DNA of 5,760 nucleotides, taken from the NCBI GenBank assembly GCA_964617105.1, contig CAZTWC010000247.1:1-5760 (forward strand). Reading direction: 5' to 3'. The notes under the pieces are model-generated. The model was not told where the DNA came from, did not search any database, and saw only the letters and a list, made by a program, of their open reading frames with translations. Both the position numbers and the translations under genes were made by a program. Origin of the DNA: CAZTWC01 sp964617105 [NCBI: uncultured Myxococcia bacterium]. Lineage in GTDB: Bacteria > CAZTWC01. The number at the start of each line of letters is the position of its first letter. Position 1 is the first letter of the stretch. Positions 1 to 4,985 of this stretch are shown here, piece by piece.

Positions 1-76
1 GAGTTCGGTCAAAATTAGGGTAGTCGAAAAAAATGGCTTTTTCGGTGATGTAGGACAGTGTAGTCAATTTCCACAC
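1..76 (-). CDS. N-terminus of a probable NYN-domain (PIN-like nuclease) protein, cut by the window edge
   Basis: Twenty-five codons are visible, starting with GTG at 76 and running off the left edge. The peptide has a short lead followed by KAIFFDYPNFDRT (residues 13-25). A hydrophobic beta strand ending in Asp, then x-x-Asn-[FL], is the usual opening of NYN/LabA/DUF88 domains, which are PIN-like metal-dependent RNases. D18 would be the first catalytic acid. The start is fixed by an in-frame stop at 80-82 just upstream and is supported by a purine-rich GGAGAAG 9 bases before the GTG. The gene follows the 717-residue membrane protein on the same strand after about 130 bases, so it may be the next gene of that transcript or have its own promoter. 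With so few residues the family call is tentative; the rest of the gene to the left is needed. Confidence 0.45.
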   Translation of the reverse strand, partial: MWKLTTLSYITEKAIFFDYPNFDRT

Positions 77-162
77 AGATCAAGTCTTCTCCAGAGGTTC
101 CATGGGTCTTTAAGAAAACCAGATTTCCTGGTATTATTTATGGTATCATTTAATTTTTCCAT
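64..162 (-). CDS. Possible 32-residue small ORF between the membrane protein and the NYN-like gene
   Basis: The ATG at 162 opens a 32-codon frame ending at TGA 64-66. It begins MEKLNDTINNTRKSG and contains a DPWNLWRRLD stretch. It lies 42 bases after the stop of the 717-residue protein, and its end overlaps the GTG start of the NYN-like gene by 13 bases, an arrangement that could allow translational coupling. An AGGA lies 11 bases upstream of the ATG, which is a long spacing. I recognise no family, and frames this short arise easily by chance; another minus-strand frame is also open across part of this stretch. Treat it as a weak candidate. Confidence 0.2.
   Translation of the reverse strand: MEKLNDTINNTRKSGFLKDPWNLWRRLDLCGN
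86..92 (-). promoter_or_regulatory. Ribosome binding site for the NYN-like gene
   Basis: The minus strand reads GGAGAAG 9 bases before the GTG at 76. It is one of the better Shine-Dalgarno matches in the window and is the main reason for choosing this start codon. Confidence 0.4.
118..132 (-). terminator. Weak hairpin followed by a T-rich stretch
   Basis: On the minus strand, ACCAG and CTGGT form a perfect 5-base-pair stem around a 5-base loop, followed by TTTCTT. It lies about 70 bases past the stop of the 717-residue protein, where a terminator or attenuator would fit. The stem is short and the T tract is interrupted, so strong termination is doubtful. Confidence 0.2.
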
Positions 163-204
163 TGGTGATGGGTTCCTGATTTTTTTGTTAGTAATGGGGT
201 CTTG

Positions 205-2358
205 TTATTCCCATTGTAAATTGGTCTGTTTAATTTGGTCTAAGATGTTTATCATCCGGTTTTTTTCTTGCTGGGCCAGGGCTTTTTTACCGGCCAGTAT
301 ATAAAGACGTAAGGTAGCGGCGCTAATAAATTTTAGACAATTGTAAGTTGAAATTGTCTGGGGACGGTCATTCAATTTCAAATGGAATTGCTTTCTCTCT
401 GCCTGTAAATATTGGAAAATTTCGGTCCAATCTGCCAATGCTGGTGGCCAGGTACGCAATACTTTGTCCAGTAATTGAAATGATATTGGTAAAGGTTTCA
501 AGGTATTGGCCTTTTTAATTAAAGTAATTATCTTATGGGCAGGAGAAAAGTTAGGGCCGATTGTACCTTTGTGGTTGCCGGGAATTTTGGAAGATATTTT
601 AGATGCCAGTTTTTGACCTACTGGAGTATAAATAGCCATGGCTTTGCTCAAATATTTCAGGTGAGGCGCCGGGAAAGATAGTTTTTCCTCCAATAAATTT
701 ACCGCCAGATGGTTACCAATTTCAGATTTACTATCAGCCAGGATTATGGCCCGGTTGTCCAGGTAGATCACTGTCCAGCTAGCACCAGGGCTATATAGCA
801 GTTCATTGACCAGGGGGATATGTCCCTGGAGCGATATTAGCACCAGGTTGATATGATTTTTTGCTAATAGTTTTTGGGCATTCTGACCTGCAACCACTTG
901 TAAATAGAGTTTAAAATCTGTTTCCCGGTATATTTGTTGAGCCCGGCCTCCAACAGCCAGTTTTAGGGCGGGATATTGCCAGCGTATAAAACCTTCCCAC
1001 TGCCAATCGGCAAAGATTCTCCCTTTTATCTGATTGTCTCTTAAAAAATCTACTGGACTGGAAGGTAGATCTGCAAAAGCAACCATCCGTTTGAATAACT
1101 CCGGCTGGGAGGTTAAATTTTGACTGGCCTGGAGAGGGTTGTCTGGATGATAATGACGCCACAACTCAATAGATGAAGAGATGCAAAATATTAGGAATAA
1201 CAGAAACAATATGAAGGGCAAATATGGCTTGAAACGGAAAATAACCGTAGTTTTGGCTGGGTCCAATATAGTCGATTTTATCAGTCGGGCCAATCTGGGG
1301 GTCAGGGCTATCAAGGCAAAGGGGATAAAACGGCGGTGTAAAATAGTCATAATTACCAGCAAACCCAGAAGAAAAAAGTCAAAAAGCACTATTTCCAGTT
1401 GTGGTTGCCGGTCAGGTATTTTGGGGTTTGGAAAGGCCGGCGAATTTGTCTGGCTGAAATTCTTTAAAGAGGTAACTATTTCTTTTGCTAATGGGAGAGT
1501 CACCAGTAAAAATAGCAGTAAAAATTCCCAGGATCCTTCTTGTAGCGGGGTTTGAAAAAAAGGCTGCCATTCATTGCCGGATTGCCACATGGAATTGCCG
1601 GCTACGCCTAAGGAGTGGGTTAGGTTCCAGTTTAACCATATATCCTGGCTTTTAATAGCTTTGAAGATGTGAAAGGGGGTGAACAGACCAGCCCCGGCCA
1701 GGGCTATGAAAAAGGGGAGCAATCCAAGATTTAATTTGGTGAAAAATTTGATTATACTATTGCCTCTATAAAACCCGATAAATAATCCTGGCAGGCATTG
1801 ATGAAAGACAAACAGGAACAGCACAATCAGCCCCAGCATAAAACCGCCGTGCATATTAGCCCAGGCAATAACCAGCCCGGCAGCCAGCCATATCAGGTGT
1901 TTTTTTTGACGGCAACAATCCAAAAGATAGAGAAGCATAGAGAAGATTAGCAGCGAAAAGAGGTTTGGCCTTAAATCTATTTGAGAACGGAAACAAAAGA
2001 TGACCAGCCCGGCAGCCAGAATTCCGGCCGGGGGCGGCGCACCCCGTTGGTAAGAATAAAGGATTAGACATAGTGCCAGCCAAACCAGGCAAACCATTTT
2101 TAGCAACAATAGCACCCATTCACCACCCAGATAAAAAGTTATATACAGCAGTAGGTGGCTCCCCCAGTTTTGGTTAATCCAGATCCGGCTTTGAGTCAAA
2201 AATGACCATTGGTCTGCCTGGGCAATTATTCCCTGAACAATATCTCGGCCGGCAGCCAATCCGATATAGAGATCACCCACTCCGCGTGGCTGGGCCCAGG
2301 CCAGGATTAAGAAAATGAATAGTATCAAAAGGGGGAAGAATAAGCCGGTATTTTTCAT
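205..2358 (-). CDS. 717-residue polytopic membrane protein, GT-C-like glycosyltransferase type, function unknown
   Basis: The first ~400 residues are a polytopic membrane domain with segments near 5-22, 80-102, 112-123, 131-147, 154-187, 207-228, 277-292, 324-341 and 377-396. Residues 401-545 are soluble and the last ~170 are charged with little sequence complexity. Conserved-looking features are QPRGVGDLYIGLAAGRDI near 23-40, NQNWGSHLLLY at 62-72, RPNLFSL at 130-136 and WANMHGGFMLG at 166-176. The soluble part has DWQWEGFIRW (451-460), VGGRAQQIY (469-477) and a later LVLISLQG strand. This resembles a widespread prokaryotic membrane-protein class whose soluble domain usually reads GGYLIW...DGRAxxY, related in layout to GT-C glycosyltransferases such as GT39/ArnT; the D of DGR is G here. 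The assignment is from remembered family patterns, and the donor and acceptor are unknown. It starts 3 bases after the stop of the PIG-V-like gene, behind a GGGTGG element, so it is co-transcribed and probably coupled with it. Confidence 0.75.
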   Translation of the reverse strand: MKNTGLFFPLLILFIFLILAWAQPRGVGDLYIGLAAGRDIVQGIIAQADQWSFLTQSRIWINQNWGSHLLLYITFYLGGEWVLLLLKMVCLVWLALCLILYSYQRGAPPPAGILAAGLVIFCFRSQIDLRPNLFSLLIFSMLLYLLDCCRQKKHLIWLAAGLVIAWANMHGGFMLGLIVLFLFVFHQCLPGLFIGFYRGNSIIKFFTKLNLGLLPFFIALAGAGLFTPFHIFKAIKSQDIWLNWNLTHSLGVAGNSMWQSGNEWQPFFQTPLQEGSWEFLLLFLLVTLPLAKEIVTSLKNFSQTNSPAFPNPKIPDRQPQLEIVLFDFFLLGLLVIMTILHRRFIPFALIALTPRLARLIKSTILDPAKTTVIFRFKPYLPFILFLLFLIFCISSSIELWRHYHPDNPLQASQNLTSQPELFKRMVAFADLPSSPVDFLRDNQIKGRIFADWQWEGFIRWQYPALKLAVGGRAQQIYRETDFKLYLQVVAGQNAQKLLAKNHINLVLISLQGHIPLVNELLYSPGASWTVIYLDNRAIILADSKSEIGNHLAVNLLEEKLSFPAPHLKYLSKAMAIYTPVGQKLASKISSKIPGNHKGTIGPNFSPAHKIITLIKKANTLKPLPISFQLLDKVLRTWPPALADWTEIFQYLQAERKQFHLKLNDRPQTISTYNCLKFISAATLRLYILAGKKALAQQEKNRMINILDQIKQTNLQWE

Positions 2359-2361
2359 AAG

Positions 2362-3450
2362 TTAAGCCACCCACAGATTTATGGCAAATCTATAGATAAA
2401 AAGCCCTTGTAGGGTAGCCATCAAGATGGTGAAACCGTATATTAGCGGTTGGTTATGCCGCCACTTTTGTACCAGGGTCATGGCTAAAAAGGGAAATGCC
2501 AACAGAGCATAGCGGCTGTATGCCATACCTTCGCCCATTAAGGCGGGAACCAGTACCAACCCCAGATATATCAGCAACCAGAAACGCTGACCCTGGGATG
2601 CCACAGGAATAATGCCGGCCAGCATGGCCGCAAATCCGCCGGCAAAGCCAGCTACATTAGCCAGGCCCAGGGAGAGGTTAGTCCGACTGGTTTTAGCCTC
2701 CATCGGTCGCAGGTATTGCCACAACAGGGCAACAGCCAGGGCAAAGGGCAGGATTAGTCCCTGGGGTCGGCAGATAGGTAGAAGTATGGCAAAAGGGATG
2801 CTATGATAGGAGTTTTTCACCTGAAAATAGTAAAGAAAACCGAACAGTAGAGATAAGAACAGCGCCTCTGTATAGATGGTGGTCAAGTAAAAGGCGGTGG
2901 GAAAACAGAGCACTAGCAGGAAACCTTGCAGACACCGCCCTGCGGGTAAATTTTGAACCCGGCTGATTCGATAAAAGAAATAGAAAAACAGCAGGCAAAA
3001 CAAACTGACCAGCAGGTATCCTGCCCTAAAGTAACCGCCCGCCAGGGGAGCCGCCAATCGGATTAGTGCCGGCAATAGGGGATAGAGGGCTGGTGATTCT
3101 GGTTGCACTTTGGCGTAGGTTTTATAACCGTATTTGGCTATAGCCAGATAGTGTTGTCCATCCCAGTGACTGAAAGGGGAAGGCAGAATTTTAGCTGGTG
3201 AAGGCTTACGTTGAAGGAAGGCCTCCTTGTATTGTAAATGATAGTGGAAATTCCAGGAGTTGAAGATTATTGGAGAGGAGAAATAGGCCATGGTTAAAAA
3301 CAGAAAAATGGCAATTTTCCAGAAAAAAAATATTAGTAGAAGATGTTTATAAGGTTTGATCTTATTAAGGATTCGTGCAAAGGAGGGAAGAGGATGTTTT
3401 TTTATCTTAGGTTCAGCGTCCATGCTGTTAGCGGCGGGCTCAGTGTCCAT
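2362..3450 (-). CDS. PIG-V/Gpi18-like membrane mannosyltransferase-family protein
   Basis: From ATG 3450 the product has 362 residues and about eight to ten hydrophobic segments, the first at about 37-58. The family signature HWDGQHYLAIAKYGY is at 95-109; in GT-C enzymes of this family the acidic residue after the first membrane segment is taken as the catalytic base. Other family landmarks follow in order: ALYPLLP (121-127), FPTAFYLTTIYTEALF (183-198), CRPQG (227-231) and SRYALLAFPFLA (312-323). Eukaryotic PIG-V/Gpi18 adds the second mannose of GPI anchors from dolichol-phosphate-mannose. Bacterial homologues are mostly uncharacterised and presumably use polyprenyl-phosphate sugars on the outer face of the membrane. 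The start is uncertain: a TTG at 3486 would add 12 residues and overlap the phosphodiesterase gene by 32 bases, and ATG 3423 would shorten it by 9. None has a strong ribosome site, so coupling to the upstream stop, 4 bases before ATG 3450, is likely. Confidence 0.85.
   Translation of the reverse strand: MDTEPAANSMDAEPKIKKHPLPSFARILNKIKPYKHLLLIFFFWKIAIFLFLTMAYFSSPIIFNSWNFHYHLQYKEAFLQRKPSPAKILPSPFSHWDGQHYLAIAKYGYKTYAKVQPESPALYPLLPALIRLAAPLAGGYFRAGYLLVSLFCLLFFYFFYRISRVQNLPAGRCLQGFLLVLCFPTAFYLTTIYTEALFLSLLFGFLYYFQVKNSYHSIPFAILLPICRPQGLILPFALAVALLWQYLRPMEAKTSRTNLSLGLANVAGFAGGFAAMLAGIIPVASQGQRFWLLIYLGLVLVPALMGEGMAYSRYALLAFPFLAMTLVQKWRHNQPLIYGFTILMATLQGLFIYRFAINLWVA
2367..2372 (-). promoter_or_regulatory. 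Ribosome binding site for the 717-residue membrane protein
   Basis: GGGTGG on the minus strand lies 8 bases before the ATG at 2358. It is built into the last codons of the preceding gene (Trp-Val-Ala-stop), an arrangement typical of tightly coupled operon genes. Confidence 0.45.
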
Positions 3451-3459
3451 GCTGTTAGC
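3406..3459 (-). repeat. 27-base tandem duplication across a stop/start gene junction
   Basis: Two adjacent 27-base units (3459-3433 and 3432-3406 on the minus strand) share an identical first 15 bases, GCTAACAGCATGGAC, and match at 21 of 27 positions. Unit 1 contains the TAA of the phosphodiesterase gene and the ATG (3450) of the PIG-V-like gene. Unit 2 repeats both motifs, giving a second ATG (3423) in the same frame. Read through, the PIG-V-like N-terminus therefore has two copies of ANSMD[TA]EP. Confidence 0.85.
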
Positions 3460-4459
3460 GTAGGCCTTGTTTTTTAAGGTAATCAATTACCATGGCTGGA
3501 TAATCGGTTATAATACCATCAACCCCTACTTTTATTGCCTGTCTCAGGTATTTTTCATCGTTTATGGTCCAAGTGGCGACCTTTACACCCGCTTTTTGGA
3601 GTCGCTGGACCTCTTTTTTTATCAGCAGTTGTTTACCTATTGAGGCAATATCTGCCTTGATTGATTTGACCGCACCCAACATATCCAGGAGTTGGTAATC
3701 TTCAAAAAGTTGGGCGGTTTTAATCTGGGGCTGTTTTTGTTTCACCAGGGCCAGGGTACGGTAATCAAAAGATTGGATTGTCACCCTGGAAGCCAATCTT
3801 TCCTCGGCGATTACTTTCAGCAATAGTTCTACAAAAAGGTCTGGAGATGCGGTTTTTTGTTCGGGAAAAAGATTTTTAACCTTGGTTTCAATATCAAATT
3901 TTACCTCTTTTTTTCCCAATTGTTTTACCAGACGAAAAACCTCTTTTAAAGTGGGAGGAGAGGTGCCGGGTATCTTTTTTTGATGGGGGAAGTTTGGATT
4001 TATTTGGTTTACTTTCCCTCCGCAGTCATACTGTTTAACCTGTTTTAGAGTAAGGTTTTTAATCAAGGCCATGGGGCCTTGCGGGGCAGGATTTTTTCCT
4101 TTAAAGGTGCAATTTTGAGGGGAAAAAGCAGGGTCGTGACTCAAGACAATTTGTGAGTCTTTGGTTATCATCACATCCAACTCCAGCACATCCACTCCAA
4201 CTTTTAGTGCATATTTAAAGGCGGGCAGGGTGTTTTCCGGATATTTGCCCCGGGCACCACGGTGCCCTTCCACCCAAATCTTTTTTTTACTTTTGAAACC
4301 GTTCTGTTTTTTAGTTTGGGAACGTTTAACCGTATTTTTAGTCCTGGCCTGGGAGGATGACCAAAATAATTGCCCAACTATAAGGGCGGTAAGGCAGAAG
4401 AAGAGGATCGCAACCTGTATTAGTTTATGGTAAATGGTTTTATTGTTGCTGGATAACAT
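3455..4459 (-). CDS. Membrane-anchored glycerophosphodiester phosphodiesterase (GDPD family)
   Basis: This 334-residue protein hydrolyses glycerophosphodiesters to glycerol-3-phosphate and an alcohol, using a metal-dependent TIM barrel. It has one N-terminal membrane segment (about 13-33), a very basic linker (about 39-60) and the catalytic domain from 62 on. Visible GDPD residues are H66-R67 in EGHRGARG, P74-E75-N76-T77, the metal ligands E93 and D95 in LELDV, H108-D109, E191 in FDIETK, QSFD (229-232), TWTIN (296-300) and GIITDYP (315-321). All the expected active-site positions are present, so it is probably active. SSSQA at 34-38 could allow signal-peptide cleavage; otherwise the protein is anchored, most likely with its domain outside. 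It may act on lipid-derived glycerophosphodiesters or wall polymers such as teichoic acids (inferred from location). A weak GAG lies 9 bases before the ATG. It is the first gene of the three-gene envelope cluster; the symbol ugpQ or glpQ would be a guess. Confidence 0.93.
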   Translation of the reverse strand: MLSSNNKTIYHKLIQVAILFFCLTALIVGQLFWSSSQARTKNTVKRSQTKKQNGFKSKKKIWVEGHRGARGKYPENTLPAFKYALKVGVDVLELDVMITKDSQIVLSHDPAFSPQNCTFKGKNPAPQGPMALIKNLTLKQVKQYDCGGKVNQINPNFPHQKKIPGTSPPTLKEVFRLVKQLGKKEVKFDIETKVKNLFPEQKTASPDLFVELLLKVIAEERLASRVTIQSFDYRTLALVKQKQPQIKTAQLFEDYQLLDMLGAVKSIKADIASIGKQLLIKKEVQRLQKAGVKVATWTINDEKYLRQAIKVGVDGIITDYPAMVIDYLKKQGLR

Positions 4460-4518
4460 TGATAACTACTCTTTTTATTTAGTGTAAGTACCTTCAAGAT
4501 TTGATGAAAACACTTTAA

Positions 4519-4535
4519 ATTAGATTACCTCTAAT
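4519..4535. promoter_or_regulatory. 17-base dyad, possible operator
   Basis: ATTAGA and TCTAAT form a perfect 6-base inverted repeat around TTACC. It overlaps the proposed -10 region for the phosphodiesterase gene, where a repressor could act. In AT-rich intergenic DNA such dyads also occur by chance, and I recognise no regulator consensus. Confidence 0.25.
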
Positions 4536-4550
4536 ATAAATTTTTAACAA
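4522..4550 (-). promoter_or_regulatory. Candidate sigma-A-type promoter for the phosphodiesterase/glycosyltransferase genes
   Basis: On the minus strand TTGTTA (4550-4545) is followed by a 17-base spacer and TAATCT (4527-4522), about 60 bases before the ATG at 4459. TATATT (4538-4533) nearby is a better -10 but lacks a spaced -35. The 115-base gap after the sulfur-carrier gene makes an internal promoter plausible. The match is modest. Confidence 0.25.
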
Positions 4551-4574
4551 GAAAAAATCTAGATCTATTAAGGC

Positions 4575-4808
4575 TTATCCCCCCCCACTCATTAGTAGAA
4601 AATTCACCTCCTGGTCAGGTTTGATTGTAGTTTCTGGAGAGCATTTTTCTCCATCGATAACAATCTGCACCCATTTCATCTCCTGGTCAGTATAACCAAG
4701 TTGTTGCACCAGGTCACTAAGAGAGCAATGGTCCGGAACTTCAATCTCCCGGGAAACCTGGGGCCAGGGTCTGCGCATCAAACCGAAAAAAGTAACAGTT
4801 ATTTTCAT
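4575..4808 (-). CDS. MoaD/ThiS-family ubiquitin-like sulfur carrier protein
   Basis: This is a 77-residue beta-grasp protein. It opens with the strand MKITVTFFGL, has a helix around SLSDLVQQLG (29-38), a central strand VQIVIDGE (47-54), PDQEVNF (64-70) and a terminal SGGG (74-77). In this family the exposed C-terminal Gly-Gly is adenylylated by an E1-like enzyme (MoeB/ThiF) and converted to a thiocarboxylate that donates sulfur to molybdopterin, thiazole or another product. The length matches the family. I cannot tell MoaD, ThiS or a more specialised carrier apart, so no symbol is given. No E1-like partner, MoaE or ThiG lies in the window. The ATG at 4808 has no clear ribosome site. It is divergent from larE and 115 bases upstream of the phosphodiesterase gene, so it may be transcribed alone or lead that operon. 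Confidence 0.85.
   Translation of the reverse strand: MKITVTFFGLMRRPWPQVSREIEVPDHCSLSDLVQQLGYTDQEMKWVQIVIDGEKCSPETTIKPDQEVNFLLMSGGG
4579..4586. repeat. Eight-base C/G homopolymer in the terminal glycine codons of the sulfur carrier
   Basis: Eight consecutive C on the plus strand form the run that encodes the last three glycines (GGG GGG GGA) directly before the TAA. Slippage by one base would replace or extend the end of the protein, removing the free Gly-Gly terminus. Confidence 0.9.
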
Positions 4809-4926
4809 TGTATTCTGGTAAAACTTTTCTTGAAATTTTAAACTCTTTTGCTTATAGTTAATTGTCGTCCTAAAATGTACTTCATCGCAGCAGAGAACGG
4901 GGTAGTTATCTTGTGGGCAGCAACAT

Positions 4927-4956
4927 TTGTCAATTGACTTTTAGCAATATTACCAT
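4927..4956 (+). promoter_or_regulatory. Candidate promoter for larE
   Basis: TTGTCA (4927-4932, five of six to the -35 consensus) is followed after 18 bases by TACCAT (4951-4956, four of six to the -10 consensus), about 30 bases upstream of the GTG start. An alternative -35, TTGACT at 4934-4939, lacks a well-placed -10. This is a low-confidence sequence match. Confidence 0.3.
4929..4938. promoter_or_regulatory. 10-base perfect palindrome in the divergent upstream region
   Basis: GTCAATTGAC is a perfect palindrome overlapping the proposed -35 of larE within the 177-base region shared by larE and the sulfur-carrier gene. It could be an operator half or whole site. It does not match the NikR-type operator I would look for beside a nickel-cofactor gene. 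Confidence 0.2.
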
Positions 4957-4974
4957 AAGTTGCCAATTCTTTTC

Positions 4975-4979
4975 AGGGA
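4975..4979 (+). promoter_or_regulatory. Ribosome binding site that decides the GTG start of larE
   Basis: AGGGA lies 6 bases before GTG 4986. An in-frame TAA at 4956-4958 rules out any start further upstream, and no ATG lies between it and the conserved SGGVDS motif. The GTG with this site is therefore the best start. Confidence 0.6.
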
Positions 4980-4985
4980 TTTTTT

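Noticed and set aside
2-304. Open plus-strand frame of about 100 codons at the left edge
   Set aside because: It runs antisense into the 3' end of the 717-residue protein gene, has no start in view, and its translation has no recognisable domain pattern. The minus-strand NYN-like reading explains the edge better.
1871-2019. 17-base direct repeat at 1871-1887 and 2003-2019
   Set aside because: Both copies encode the same LAAGLVI membrane-segment peptide in the 717-residue protein. Similar hydrophobic segments with shared codons explain it, and nothing suggests a mobile element.
911-2119. Additional frames inside the 717-residue gene (911-1162, 1181-1555, 1856-2119)
   Set aside because: They overlap a long gene with clear membrane segments and family motifs, and their translations look like out-of-frame sequence.
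2612-2998. Frames at 2612-2806 (+) and 2801-2998 (-)
   Set aside because: They are shadows of the PIG-V-like gene, whose motifs are continuous through this stretch.
4161-4433. 90-codon plus-strand frame
   Set aside because: It is antisense to the catalytic core of the phosphodiesterase, which carries intact active-site motifs.
4551-4574. Possible terminator after the sulfur-carrier gene (palindrome TAGATCTA then a T run)
   Set aside because: The palindrome leaves no loop and only a four-base stem of weak pairs, so it is not a convincing intrinsic terminator.
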